Of a stretch of 64,000 nucleotides of DNA, positions 24,926-34,265 are shown one piece after another. The DNA is taken from contig CAMXWV010000002.1 of NCBI GenBank assembly GCA_947252755.1, positions 1 through 64,000 on the forward strand, written 5' to 3'. Origin of the DNA: an uncultured Dermabacter sp. (GTDB taxonomy: Bacteria > Actinomycetota > Actinomycetes > Actinomycetales > Dermabacteraceae). The notes below the pieces were generated by a model. The model had not been told where the DNA came from and did no database searches. It saw only the letters and a program-made list of their open reading frames with translations. The position numbers and the translations under genes were made by a program. Within the stretch, counting starts at the first letter, position 1, and every line of letters starts with the position of its first letter.

Positions 24926-26753
24926 GCACGCGGTCCGGGCCCTTCAGCGCCCGCAGCGCGTACAGGATGCACGCGAGGTCCACAAGCTCCTGCATCAGAG
25001 CCCCAACCGTGGCGGGGATATACCCGAACGCGGCGAATCCCATGAACACAAAGCTCAGCGCAATGCCGATGAGAATCGCGGTGATCGCCACCGCATAGGT
25101 CCACCGGCCCACGTCCACAGCCCGGGCCACCAGTGAAAGATCTTCACGGGTGATGACCGCGTCGGCGGATTCGCTCGCGGCGCTGGCACCGCGCGCGCCC
25201 ATGGCGATGCCCACGCTGGCCGCGGCGAGCACAGGAGCATCATTGATGCCATCGCCCACCATGAGGCTCGGCTGCGGCAGCTGGGACACGAGCCGCACTT
25301 TGTCCTCCGGCAGCAGACCAGCGTGCACATGGTCGATCCCAAGGCTGCTGCCCACGGATTCCGCGGTGGCCTGGGCATCTCCGGTCATCAGCGCGATCTC
25401 GGTGACACCGAGATGTTGCAGCGCCTGGAGAGTGGCGGGGGCCTCGGGCCGCACCGAGTCCGCCAGAATGATCGACCCGGCGAACTGATCGCCGCGCGCC
25501 ACGTACACAGCCGTCTGCCCGGCTGCGAGCGCCGGCGCAGTCACCGGCCCGGCTGCCTCCTCGATGAAAATCTTCTTCCCCACGCGCACCTGCTCACCGT
25601 TCACGGTCGTCTCCACCCCGAAGGTCGCCGTTTCCGACGCGTTCTCTGCCGGGAGCAGGTCGATGCCGCGCTCGGATGCGTCGGCAAGGATCCCTGCGGC
25701 GAGCACATGGCTGGAGAACTGCTCCGCGGCAGCGGTCAGCTGCAGCAGCTGCTGCTCGGTGAGACCGGGCTCGGGCAGGATGTGGTCAACTGCCGGCCGG
25801 CCCGCGGTGAGCGTTCCGGTCTTATCGAATGCGGCCGAGCGCACATGGGCCAGCGCTTCCAGGGTGGCGCCGCCCTTGACGATGATGCCAAGACGGGAAG
25901 CACGGCTCATCCCGCCAAGGAAGGCGACCGGCGCCGCGATCAGCAGCGGGCACGGGGTGGCGAGCACCAGCACTTCCGCGAAACGGGTAGGGCTGCCGGA
26001 AAAGTACCAGGCGAGCCCAGCCACAATCAGCGAGATCGCGGTGAACGGCAGCGCGTACCGGTCGGCCACGCGGACAGTGGGCGCCTGGGCCGCTTCCGTG
26101 TCCCGCACCAGCTGCACGATCCGCTGGTATTGGGAGTTGCTGGCTGTGGCCACTGCCCGCACTGTGATCGCCTGGTTGCCGTTGACCGAGCCGGACATGA
26201 GCGCATCCCCGGGATTCTTGCTAACCGGCATGGATTCGCCGGTGAGGCTGGATTCGTCCACGCTCGTGCTGCCGGTGACTAGCTCAGCATCCACCGGCAC
26301 CACCCGGCTGGGCTTCACGAGCAGCAGGTCTCCCTCATGTACCTGATCCACGTGAATCTGTTCGGTGCCGCCTGTCTCCAGGAGACGCTCAGCGGTCTGC
26401 GGGGCACGGCTGACCAGTGCTGCGAGCTCCCGTTCCGCCCGGCCGGATGCGTAATCTTCGAGCGCCTCACCGCCGGTGAGCATCAGCGCCACAATGATCG
26501 CAGCCATGTATTCGCCCACTGCGAGCGCGGCGATCATCGCCACCACGGCCAGGATGTCCAAGCCGAACGAGCCGCGCAGCACCTGCTTCACCATGTCCAC
26601 CACGGTGAGCACGATGATGATCGCGACGTACCCGGTGGCCACCCACCGCGCAGCGGGTGAGCCCGTCCACCAGAGGGCAACGGTGAGAGCAAGCACCAGC
26701 AGAGTGGTGATCGCCAGCGGGTAGCGGCGCAGAAAACGGAATACGGCCTCCAT
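24915..26753 (-). CDS. Heavy-metal P1B-type ATPase
   Basis: A 612-residue membrane pump. It lacks an N-terminal metal-binding domain, has two helices before the GEYMAAIIVALMLTGGEALE region, the actuator loop SLTGES, a transmembrane metal motif ATPCPLLIAAP (TPC in place of CPC or SPC), D310 in DKTGTLT, the nucleotide-domain MTGD and the hinge GDGINDAP. The TPC motif sets it apart from copper pumps (CPC) and resembles cobalt/iron/zinc exporters of the P1B-4 type, but the ion cannot be fixed. A DtxR/IdeR-like box lies upstream, suggesting an iron or manganese link. Confidence 0.9.
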   Translation of the reverse strand: MEAVFRFLRRYPLAITTLLVLALTVALWWTGSPAARWVATGYVAIIIVLTVVDMVKQVLRGSFGLDILAVVAMIAALAVGEYMAAIIVALMLTGGEALEDYASGRAERELAALVSRAPQTAERLLETGGTEQIHVDQVHEGDLLLVKPSRVVPVDAELVTGSTSVDESSLTGESMPVSKNPGDALMSGSVNGNQAITVRAVATASNSQYQRIVQLVRDTEAAQAPTVRVADRYALPFTAISLIVAGLAWYFSGSPTRFAEVLVLATPCPLLIAAPVAFLGGMSRASRLGIIVKGGATLEALAHVRSAAFDKTGTLTAGRPAVDHILPEPGLTEQQLLQLTAAAEQFSSHVLAAGILADASERGIDLLPAENASETATFGVETTVNGEQVRVGKKIFIEEAAGPVTAPALAAGQTAVYVARGDQFAGSIILADSVRPEAPATLQALQHLGVTEIALMTGDAQATAESVGSSLGIDHVHAGLLPEDKVRLVSQLPQPSLMVGDGINDAPVLAAASVGIAMGARGASAASESADAVITREDLSLVARAVDVGRWTYAVAITAILIGIALSFVFMGFAAFGYIPATVGALMQELVDLACILYALRALKGPDRVLSR

Positions 26754-26789
26754 ATCCCCAGTGTTCCGCTGAACCCCAGCGCTTTCTAG

Positions 26790-26808
26790 GCAGGTGAGGC
26801 TTGCCTAC
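26790..26808 (-). promoter_or_regulatory. DtxR/IdeR-like iron box upstream of the ATPase
   Basis: On the minus strand the 19-mer gTAGGCAAGCCTCACCTgc agrees at 14 of 19 positions with the DtxR consensus TTAGGTTAGCCTAACCTAA and contains the TAGG...CCT dyad. It is about 37 bases before the ATPase ATG and overlaps the stop codon of the abi gene. TAGGCA/TGCCTA (26787-26792 with 26802-26807) adds an outer inverted repeat. Confidence 0.5.
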
Positions 26809-27863
26809 ATCTGACTGTTTCGAGGCGTTGAGGCAAGCGCTTTCTGCCAGAAGGTGTCCTGCTCCCAGTCCTTCGGGAACCCCATTCCGACTCTGTAGTA
26901 GTCAGGCTGAGCGTTCACGAGCGTCTCGATTCGTTGCACCCAGGTACTTCTCGGCGAAATAGTCTTGAGGAGCACGCGGATGGTGATTACCACCGAGTAG
27001 AGGTTCGCTGTGGCGTTCGGCTCGCTGCCAACTGCACCACCCCGATGCGGCCATGGCACAGCCCTCTTCTTGCGGGTTCTGCGCGGAACAGCTGGACTCA
27101 CACCTAGGCCCACGTTCCATAGCCGACCATGATGAGCGCAGATATTTCGAACCCGTAAAAACACCCGCAGCCAAGACTTCAGCAACGGTGCAGTTATTCC
27201 GAGCCGCTGAGCGATGTGTGTTTGGTCGGAGTTGGGCAAGCTTGCCACCAGTTTCTCGAGCTGGCCGAACGTCAACAGCTCCATCGCTAGCCATGCAGGG
27301 GGAAGATCGGGCTCTCGATACGTCAGAAGATAATGTTCAAGAGCTGACCTGTAGAAAACCTTACGATCAGGAGTGTTAGACAATGAGCGCTCGCGCTCAT
27401 CTGCTTCTTCAAGCTTGTTCTGACAGATCCGCTGGAGCTTCCTCTTAAGGAACCGACATCCTTCCGGATCCCTGAACAGGCGTTCATCTGTATACCAGTG
27501 CGAATCGTCGTAGCTGACCGACATGTAGTCGGTTGTAGCAGCTCGCACTGCGACTTCGATCCGCTCAAGTGCATCCAGAATAAGAAGCCTCAGTTTGCGA
27601 TCGAAAACATACAAACTGAGGATTTCATCAAATCTCGTCCCGTTATGGAACTGGTGATCACCCTTTCCTGTATGAAAGGGGATCATGTAAGGGCTCAGCC
27701 GAAAGTAACCTAGTCGTGCGAGATACCGTTCAGCCCGCTCGCGATCACCGAGGTCCAGCCCCCGCGCCTCCAGGAGCTCGGCCATCGCTGCATGATCCAG
27801 AGGTGGCTTCGAGTAGAAGCCAGTGCCTCGGGAACGCTTCTCGTCACGTGTTTGGGACCCCAT
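26805..27863 (-). CDS. Abi-like (AbiD/AbiF, Abi_2) abortive-infection protein
   Basis: 352 residues. The N-terminal RLGYFRLSPYMIPF motif and the C-terminal HEPN-type RNase motif R239-N-I-C-A-H244 followed by HGRLWN identify the Abi_2 family, which stops phage growth by killing or stalling the infected cell. The C-terminal part from about 260 is basic. Visibly lower GC and different codon use from its neighbours suggest horizontal transfer. It stands alone, with a 21-bp tandem repeat in its promoter region. Toxicity and phage specificity cannot be read from sequence. Confidence 0.85.
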   Translation of the reverse strand: MGSQTRDEKRSRGTGFYSKPPLDHAAMAELLEARGLDLGDRERAERYLARLGYFRLSPYMIPFHTGKGDHQFHNGTRFDEILSLYVFDRKLRLLILDALERIEVAVRAATTDYMSVSYDDSHWYTDERLFRDPEGCRFLKRKLQRICQNKLEEADERERSLSNTPDRKVFYRSALEHYLLTYREPDLPPAWLAMELLTFGQLEKLVASLPNSDQTHIAQRLGITAPLLKSWLRVFLRVRNICAHHGRLWNVGLGVSPAVPRRTRKKRAVPWPHRGGAVGSEPNATANLYSVVITIRVLLKTISPRSTWVQRIETLVNAQPDYYRVGMGFPKDWEQDTFWQKALASTPRNSQM

Positions 27864-27889
27864 GACGCCTCACACTCAGTGAAAAGAAG

Positions 27890-27948
27890 ATCCCCCAGAT
27901 GCGCTTCCGTGGAGAGCAGATGCGCTTCCGTGGAGAGGCGTGGGGGAT
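27890..27948. repeat. Exact 21-bp tandem duplication within an inverted repeat
   Basis: Positions 27896-27916 and 27917-27937 are identical 21-mers beginning cagatgcgcttccgtgg. They are bracketed by ATCCCCCA (27890-27897) and TGGGGGAT (27941-27948). The element is 27 bases before the abi start codon and may be an operator. Confidence 0.85.
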
Positions 27949-28034
27949 GTGGTGGTGTCAGCGTAGCACAGTCTCCCGCTCCATGCGCTCACGCGAGTAG
28001 GCATTGACTGCGTCAGCTCTAGAACCGCGCCGGC

Positions 28035-29498
28035 TCAGCGGCCCCGGCGGCCACCGGCGGAGAATGCAGCGAGACCGCCGGCACGAGTCGGCGGCGCAGC
28101 ACGGGTAGACCCGCTTCGACCGCGTGTGCGGGCGCCGCGCTTCTCCTGCGCTTTCCGCTGCCCCTCCCGGTGCTGCTTCTCCTTCTGCTGTGGCCCCTTC
28201 CGCTGCCGCGGCTGCTGAACCTTCTGCTGCCGCGTCTTGCGTTGCTGCGGCTGCCGCTTCTGCTGTTCAGTCTTGTGGGGGTTCGCGAGCTGCTCGGCCT
28301 CCGCCTTGGACACGAACACGCGCTCACCCGGGGCAAGCTCATGCAGAACGGATGAATCGGCGCCGCGGCGAGTCGCGGTGATCTTCGCCGCGCGCATCAG
28401 CGAGTTCACCTCGCCGCGCTGCTCCGGCGTCTGGATCGTGATCACGGTGCCGGCTGCGCCCGCTCGGGCGGTTCGACCAGAACGGTGCAGATACGCCTTG
28501 TGCTCCACGGGCGGATCGGCGTGCACGACCAGCGCCACGTCATCCACATGGATGCCACGTGCCGCGATATCCGTGGCCACCATGACGTTCACTCGCCCCG
28601 AGTGGAACGCGTCCATATTGCGAGTGCGGGCTCCCTGGGAGAGGTTGCCGTGCAGTTCCACGGCCGGCACGCCGAGGCCCCGCAGCCTGCGCGCCAGATT
28701 CTTCGCGCCGTGCTTCGTGCGGGTGAACACCATGGTTTTCCCCGGCGCCGCCGTCAAGTCCCCCACCACGGCAACCTTGTTCCCGCCGTCCACCTCCAAC
28801 ACATGGTGGTCCATCGCGGACACCGGCGAATGTGCCGAATCCGCCTCGTGAACCACCGGCTTGCTCAGGTACTTCTTGACCAGCCCGTTGACACCGCCGT
28901 CCAGGGTGGCGGAGAAGAGCATCCGCTGGCCGCCCCGCGGAATCCGGTCCAGGATCTGGGTGACCATCGGCAAAAAGCCCATATCCGCCATGTGGTCCGC
29001 CTCGTCCAGCACGGTGATCTCGATGCCGTCCAGGCTCACATGCCCCTGGCCCATCAGGTCCAGCAGACGGCCCGGGCACGCAATCGCCACTTCAACGCCC
29101 CGGTTCAGCGCGCTCACCTGCGGCCCCTGGCCCACACCACCGAAGATTGTGGCCCAAGTGAGCCCGGTGGCCTGTGCCAGCGGCTCGAACGATTCAGCGA
29201 TCTGCGTGGCGAGCTCACGAGTGGGTGCGAGCACCAGGGCGCGTGGCCGGCCCGGAACGCGTCGGGCAGATCCGGAGGACGTGCCGGCCTTGCCCGCGGC
29301 AGAGGCTAAGCGTGCGGCCGTGGGCAGCAGGAACGCGAAGGTTTTGCCCGATCCGGTGCGGCCCCGGCCCAGAACATCCCGGCCCTGCAGGGAGTCCGGG
29401 AGCGTGGCCGCCTGGATCGGGGTGGGCGAGGTGATGCCGCGGTCATTCAGCGTGGACACGAGCTGCTGGGGCACGCCCAGCGAGCGGAAGTCAGACAT
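28035..29498 (-). CDS. DEAD-box RNA helicase
   Basis: 487 residues. Helicase motifs in order: SPTPIQ (Q motif), GRTGSGKT at 46-53, PTRELATQ near 92-99, D165-E-A-D168, SAT at 196-198, and HRSGRTARAG in the second domain. The last 90 residues are a Lys/Arg/Gln-rich tail (QQKRQPQQRKTRQQ and similar) expected to bind RNA. The family remodels mRNA or ribosome precursors, often in the cold. ATG 29498 is the natural start. Confidence 0.95.
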   Translation of the reverse strand: MSDFRSLGVPQQLVSTLNDRGITSPTPIQAATLPDSLQGRDVLGRGRTGSGKTFAFLLPTAARLASAAGKAGTSSGSARRVPGRPRALVLAPTRELATQIAESFEPLAQATGLTWATIFGGVGQGPQVSALNRGVEVAIACPGRLLDLMGQGHVSLDGIEITVLDEADHMADMGFLPMVTQILDRIPRGGQRMLFSATLDGGVNGLVKKYLSKPVVHEADSAHSPVSAMDHHVLEVDGGNKVAVVGDLTAAPGKTMVFTRTKHGAKNLARRLRGLGVPAVELHGNLSQGARTRNMDAFHSGRVNVMVATDIAARGIHVDDVALVVHADPPVEHKAYLHRSGRTARAGAAGTVITIQTPEQRGEVNSLMRAAKITATRRGADSSVLHELAPGERVFVSKAEAEQLANPHKTEQQKRQPQQRKTRQQKVQQPRQRKGPQQKEKQHREGQRKAQEKRGARTRGRSGSTRAAPPTRAGGLAAFSAGGRRGR

Positions 29499-29573
29499 GG
29501 ATCAGCCGATCTGGTGAGGGCCAGCATGACTCGCCGCAGCAAGCCCTCTGGCAGTGGTGGGCGCAGTCCCGGA

Positions 29574-30620
29574 TCACAGACCCGAGTACGAGTGCAGGCC
29601 GTTGATCACCGTGTTCACAATCGTGTAGTTGATGATGATGCAGCCGAAGCCGGCAAGCGCGAAATACGCGGCGCGGGAACCGCGGAATCCCTGCGTGGCG
29701 CGGGCATGCAGGTAGGCCGCGTACACCACCCAGATCACGAACGTCCACACTTCCTTCGGGTCCCAGCCCCAGTAACGGCCCCATGCGTACTTCGCCCAGA
29801 TGGAGCCGGCGATGAGGGTGAAGGTCCACAGCACGAAGCCCACCGCGTTGATCTGGAAGCTCAGCTGCTCCAGCTTCTTCGAGCCCGGCAGGCGGTCCAG
29901 GATATGCACGCGGCCCTCAGCGGTCACGTCCCCGGCGAGTGCTTTCGCCTCACGGCGGGCCGTCAGCAGCTGCAGCAGGCTCGTCACCGCGGCGATGGTG
30001 AACAGGGCGATGGACATGATCGCCACGAATACGTGGATCACAAGCCAATACGAGTTCTGCAGAGATGGTGTGAGGTGCGCTGCCGGCAGGTACCAGGCGG
30101 TCTGTGCCACCATCATGAGCAGCAGCATCGGCCCGAAGATGAACGCGCCCAGGTGGCGCAGGTCCTTATTCCATGCGCTGATCCCCAGGAACATGATGGT
30201 CACCGCGGCGGAGCCGGTCATGGAGAACTCGTACATGTTGCCCCATGGAACGCGGCCGGTGGCCACACCGCGCATCACCACGCCCGCCAGGTGCACAACC
30301 GCAGCCGCCACGGTGAGGGTCATGGCGAAGCGGAGCGCGGTCATCGCTGCGCCACCAGGAACAGCATCGTCACCCTGTGTCGAAGCGTCCGCGCCGCCTT
30401 CTGCCGACGAGCTCTGCGCCGCCTTCGAATCCTCGACGCCGACAGGAGCGCCTGCTCCAACGAGTTCACGCTCACGCTGTTTTGCTTCCAGCTTCCGGTC
30501 GGAGCGCACCTGAGAGCCGCGGGCAGCATCCACGGTGAAGCCGATGAACGCGAGCACGTAGATCGCAATCGCGGTGACGAATGCGAGCGTGGAGTACTGC
30601 GCCAGAGAATCGTTGATCAC
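29574..30620 (-). CDS. ccsB: Cytochrome c biogenesis protein CcsB (ResC-like)
   Basis: A 348-residue heme-handling membrane protein of system II. Eight or so helices; the WWD-type signature GRYWGWDPKEVWTFVIW lies around 270-286. Conserved histidines occur before and after it (HLAGVVMRG, VIHVF, YLHARA). A Ser/Ala/Gly-rich loop (residues 55-85) after the first helix is variable. GTG start overlaps the resB stop by GTGA. Confidence 0.95.
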   Translation of the reverse strand: MINDSLAQYSTLAFVTAIAIYVLAFIGFTVDAARGSQVRSDRKLEAKQRERELVGAGAPVGVEDSKAAQSSSAEGGADASTQGDDAVPGGAAMTALRFAMTLTVAAAVVHLAGVVMRGVATGRVPWGNMYEFSMTGSAAVTIMFLGISAWNKDLRHLGAFIFGPMLLLMMVAQTAWYLPAAHLTPSLQNSYWLVIHVFVAIMSIALFTIAAVTSLLQLLTARREAKALAGDVTAEGRVHILDRLPGSKKLEQLSFQINAVGFVLWTFTLIAGSIWAKYAWGRYWGWDPKEVWTFVIWVVYAAYLHARATQGFRGSRAAYFALAGFGCIIINYTIVNTVINGLHSYSGL

Positions 30621-32224
30621 TTCTCGAGTCCTTCATCTGTATCCGTGCCGGTCAGGCGTGCCACCAGGTCATGCACGTCCGCTTCCAGCCGGTAGTCTTC
30701 ACTGCGAGCCAAGCCCGCCGCTTCGAGCCGCACACCATCATCGCTGATGGTGGCTCGCACGAACATGCGCCGGCGCGGAATGAACAGGGACAGCACCAGG
30801 CCACCCACGCTCAGCAGCGCCATCACCAGTGTGAAGCCTTCCCACCGGTCCTGCTTCACATCAAACGCCGCATAGCGCTTGACGTCAAGGAAGCTCACCG
30901 TCATACCGTTCGGCAGCGTCATCTCCTCCCCCGGCGCCAACCGCGCAAGCGCCGGTGCTCCCGACTCGTTCGCCACGGGCTCCAGGGTGGAGATGTCCAC
31001 CTCGTACACGTTCTGCGGAATGCCCGCATCCAGACCCAGGTCGCCGGTGTACATGGTCAGCGCCACTTCCGGTCTCACCAGACCCGCGTACTGGGAGTGC
31101 GGCCCCATCTCGTCAATCGTCATGGTGGGGCCGAAAACGCCCACCACCACTGCCTGCTCCGGGGTGGCGTCAGGCATTTTCAGCACCAGCTGACTGGTGT
31201 AGTGAGTGTCCTGCGGAATGGTCACCACCGGGCCTTCGTGCACCACGGTGCCGTCCGGGCTGGTCACGCGCAGCACCGGCGCATACCCGTTCCCAAGCAG
31301 GTAGATGCCCGCATCGGACAGGGTGAGTGGCTGGTTCACGCGTACGGTCTGGGTGAACGTGCCTTGTTTGGCGTCGGTGGCGGTCACGTCCGCCTCGAAC
31401 TTCGTGGGTAGCCCGAAGTCCTTCGGGTTCGCGGAGTTCGTGGAGAACTCCGCGCGGAACTCATCCAGGGTGAAGTGGAAACGCGGCAGGTTCGCCGGGT
31501 CGTACCAGGGGCCATGCTCGAAGGAGTCATAGCGGGTCAGCGAATTGGAGAACCCCTCTCCTTCCACCACGGTCACCTGTCCGCGGTAGCTGGTGAGATG
31601 GCCCATCGCCACGCCCAGCAGCACCCCGAGCAGCGCGAAATGAAACAGCAGGTTGCCGAACTCCCGCAGGTAGCCGCGCTCAGCGGAGACCGAGAGGCTG
31701 CCGTCCTCGCTGATCCGCACCGTGCGGTAACGGCTGCGCTTCAACATTGTGAAAGCGCGCGTCTGCAGCTCTTCCGCATCCGCCCCGGGCAGGTCCACCG
31801 CGGTGTATCCGGTGAAGCGGGTGAGCCGGCGGGGAGTTCGTGGCGGCTTGGAGCGCAGCTGCTGCAGGTACACCTGCAGGCGCGGGATCACGCAGCCGAT
31901 CAGGGACACGAACAGCAGCAGGTAGATCGCGGAGAACCATACGGAGCTGAACACGTCGAAGAAGCCGAGCGCATCCAGGACTTTGCCGAGCTTTGGATTC
32001 TCCGCCAGGTACTGCTCGGTGAGACCGGGGTTCACGGAGCGCTGCGGGTAGAGCGATCCCGGCACGGCCGCAATTGCGAGCAGCATGAGCAGCACGAGCG
32101 CTGTCTGCATCGACGTGAGCTGGCGCCACAGAAACAGCAGCCATCCGCGCAGACTGAGCCGCGGCAGCTGGGCGGCCGGCTTCCCGTCCGCAGGCTTCGG
32201 GTTGGCCGGGTTCGTCTTTGCCAT
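30617..32224 (-). CDS. resB: Cytochrome c biogenesis protein ResB
   Basis: 535 residues. It forms the heme-delivery and ligation complex with CcsB. Three N-terminal transmembrane helices (about 28-48, 80-110 and 190-210), a large extracytoplasmic domain (about 215-480) and one C-terminal helix near 485-505 match the ResB layout. ATG 32224 overlaps the ccdA stop by one base (TGATG), so the longer frame is rejected. Confidence 0.95.
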   Translation of the reverse strand: MAKTNPANPKPADGKPAAQLPRLSLRGWLLFLWRQLTSMQTALVLLMLLAIAAVPGSLYPQRSVNPGLTEQYLAENPKLGKVLDALGFFDVFSSVWFSAIYLLLFVSLIGCVIPRLQVYLQQLRSKPPRTPRRLTRFTGYTAVDLPGADAEELQTRAFTMLKRSRYRTVRISEDGSLSVSAERGYLREFGNLLFHFALLGVLLGVAMGHLTSYRGQVTVVEGEGFSNSLTRYDSFEHGPWYDPANLPRFHFTLDEFRAEFSTNSANPKDFGLPTKFEADVTATDAKQGTFTQTVRVNQPLTLSDAGIYLLGNGYAPVLRVTSPDGTVVHEGPVVTIPQDTHYTSQLVLKMPDATPEQAVVVGVFGPTMTIDEMGPHSQYAGLVRPEVALTMYTGDLGLDAGIPQNVYEVDISTLEPVANESGAPALARLAPGEEMTLPNGMTVSFLDVKRYAAFDVKQDRWEGFTLVMALLSVGGLVLSLFIPRRRMFVRATISDDGVRLEAAGLARSEDYRLEADVHDLVARLTGTDTDEGLEK

Positions 32225-32982
32225 CAGATCACCGTCTCGAATGTTCCGGTCCATATGGACAGCTGATCCATCCAGGCGGCCCACTGCCCTGTGAGCAGCA
32301 GAGTGCCGATGATGATCAGCACCACCCCGCCGATGATGGTGATGGTCCTACGGTGCTTGCGCACCCAGCTGGAGAAGCTGAGCGCCCGGTCATAGAGCAG
32401 GGCGAACAGAACAAAGGGGGCGCCGAGCCCCAGCGAATAGGCGAGCGCAAGGATCGCACCCCGCTCCAGGGAGCCGCCGGTCAAGGCCAGGGAGGTGACC
32501 GCTGCGAAGGTGGGGCCGATGCACGGCGTCCACCCGAAGCCGAACACCATGCCCATCAGCGGCGCGCCGAGCAGGCCGGCATCCGGCCGTTTCGAGATCC
32601 GTTTCTCGCCGGACATGCTCGCCGGGAACAGGCCGATGAACAGCAGGCCCATGAGGATCACGATGATGCCGGCGATCCGGTTGATCCACTCGCTGTATGC
32701 CTGCACCTGGTAGCCGATCGCGCCCACGAAGCCGCCGATCAGCATGAACACGAACGTGAAGCCCGCGATGAAGAGGATGGAGCCGGTGACCATACGGCCG
32801 CGTCGGGCGCCCTGCTCCCGCTGGCCGGCCAGTCCCGACACGTACGCGAGGTAGCCGGGGACCACGGGCAGCACGCAGGGCGAGAGGAAGGCTACGATCC
32901 CGGCGAGCGCGGCCACGCCGATGGCCAGCAGCATAGAGCCGGAGAGGATGGTGGCCTGAAAAGTTTCCTGGATCGAGCTCAT
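32224..32982 (-). CDS. ccdA: CcdA-type thiol-disulfide transmembrane reductase
   Basis: 252 residues, six transmembrane helices. It carries electrons from cytoplasmic thioredoxin across the membrane through C36 (FLSPCVLPVVPGY) and C154 (GWTPCIGPT). It keeps apocytochrome c cysteines reduced through the neighbouring TlpA-like protein. ATG 32982 overlaps the upstream gene by 4 bases. Confidence 0.95.
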   Translation of the reverse strand: MSSIQETFQATILSGSMLLAIGVAALAGIVAFLSPCVLPVVPGYLAYVSGLAGQREQGARRGRMVTGSILFIAGFTFVFMLIGGFVGAIGYQVQAYSEWINRIAGIIVILMGLLFIGLFPASMSGEKRISKRPDAGLLGAPLMGMVFGFGWTPCIGPTFAAVTSLALTGGSLERGAILALAYSLGLGAPFVLFALLYDRALSFSSWVRKHRRTITIIGGVVLIIIGTLLLTGQWAAWMDQLSIWTGTFETVI

Positions 32983-33557
32983 TCGCTAAGGACCCGATCG
33001 ATCATCGCGGACAGGATGGACTTCTCGGCAAGGCCGGAGATGCGGGCGGCCACTCGGCCCTGCTCGTCGAACACGAGGGTGGACGGCACCGCGTTCGGGG
33101 TCACCTGGCCGCGCAGCTCGTACATGACCTCGGCGTTGAGATCGGGGATGGAGGGGTAGGGGATCTCGAACTTCTTCTCGAATGCCTGCGCGGCAGCGGC
33201 GGTGTCGCGCACGTTGATGCCCACAAAACGCACGCCCTGTGGTGCGTACTCCTCAGCGAGCGCTTTCAGATCCGGAGCTTCCTTCCGGCATGGGGCGCAC
33301 GACGCGTACCAGACGTTCAGCACCACCGGCGCTCCGCGCCATGCGGACAGGGTGATCTCCTCGCCGGAGTAGGCCTGTGCGGTGAAGTCGATCGCCTCGG
33401 ACCGCTGATCCGGGGGGATTTCGGTGGTGACGCCTTCCCCGGCCACGAAGCCGGTGTTGTAGCGGCCGGAGGTGTCCTCCGAGCAGGCGGCGAGCAGGCC
33501 GACTCCCAGGGCGGTGCTTACCGAGGTGAGCACGCTCCTGCGAGAAAGCGCGGTCAT
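32979..33557 (-). CDS. TlpA/ResA-like lipoprotein thioredoxin
   Basis: 192 residues. A lipoprotein signal with lipobox LLAAC (C25) anchors it outside the membrane. The thioredoxin fold holds the redox pair C87-A-P-C90 in WYASCAPCRKE. The PNAVPSTLVFDEQGRV segment carries the cis-proline. It probably reduces cytochrome c heme-binding cysteines using electrons from CcdA. Start overlaps the histidine phosphatase stop by ATGA. Confidence 0.93.
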   Translation of the reverse strand: MTALSRRSVLTSVSTALGVGLLAACSEDTSGRYNTGFVAGEGVTTEIPPDQRSEAIDFTAQAYSGEEITLSAWRGAPVVLNVWYASCAPCRKEAPDLKALAEEYAPQGVRFVGINVRDTAAAAQAFEKKFEIPYPSIPDLNAEVMYELRGQVTPNAVPSTLVFDEQGRVAARISGLAEKSILSAMIDRVLSE

Positions 33558-34201
33558 GTGAGCTTTCCTCCCGTGGCGTCAACCGCTCCAGCGTAGAGTT
33601 CAGCAGCGGGCTCCGCATACTCAACGTGATCGAGATGATCCCCGGCGAAGACCAGTGAGGTGACCGAGCACAGGCCGCATTGGCGCCGGCGAGGGTCATG
33701 GAAGAGCGGCTTGCCTTCGGCGGCTCGCCGGGTCACCCAGATCGGCAGCTGGTGCAGCACCAGCACCGCTTCGTGGCCCTCGGCCGCGTGGCGGGCATCG
33801 CGCACTGCTGCCCTGACGCGGTCCACCTGCTGCCGGTACGGCTCACCCCAAGACGGTGTGAACGGGTTACGGAAGTATGGCCAGTGGCGCGGGTTGGTAA
33901 GGCGGCCTTCGCCGTGACCGACTCGCAGCCCCTCGAAGTGGTTGGTGGATTCGGTGATCCGCTGATCACTGCTCACGGTCAGTCCGTGGCGGTCAGCGAT
34001 CGGCGCGGCGGTCTGCTGGGCGCGCTGCAGCGGTGATGCGGTCACGCTGACGATGTCCCGATCCTTCAGATGCTCGGCCACCAGTTCGGCCATCTGCTCA
34101 CCGCGTTCACTGAGCCGGTAGCCGGGCAGGCGGCCGTAGAGGATCTTCTCCGGGTTGTGCACTTCGCCGTGACGGACCAGGTGAACGGTGGTAGTGACCA
34201 C
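33554..34201 (-). CDS. Histidine phosphatase (phosphoglycerate-mutase-like) family protein
   Basis: 215 residues from GTG 34201, where GGAGG is well placed; the longer frame is rejected. The RHGE phosphate loop is LVRHGEVHNP near residues 8-17, and the second catalytic histidine lies in VLHQLPIWVTRR. It is the first gene of the ccs operon, an arrangement seen in other actinobacteria. Substrate unknown. Confidence 0.88.
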   Translation of the reverse strand: MVTTTVHLVRHGEVHNPEKILYGRLPGYRLSERGEQMAELVAEHLKDRDIVSVTASPLQRAQQTAAPIADRHGLTVSSDQRITESTNHFEGLRVGHGEGRLTNPRHWPYFRNPFTPSWGEPYRQQVDRVRAAVRDARHAAEGHEAVLVLHQLPIWVTRRAAEGKPLFHDPRRRQCGLCSVTSLVFAGDHLDHVEYAEPAAELYAGAVDATGGKLT

Positions 34202-34265
34202 GGATGCGCCTCCAGGCTCGAGCAGGTGGGTTGTGCTCCACGCTAACAGGTGCGGGGCGGGGAGC

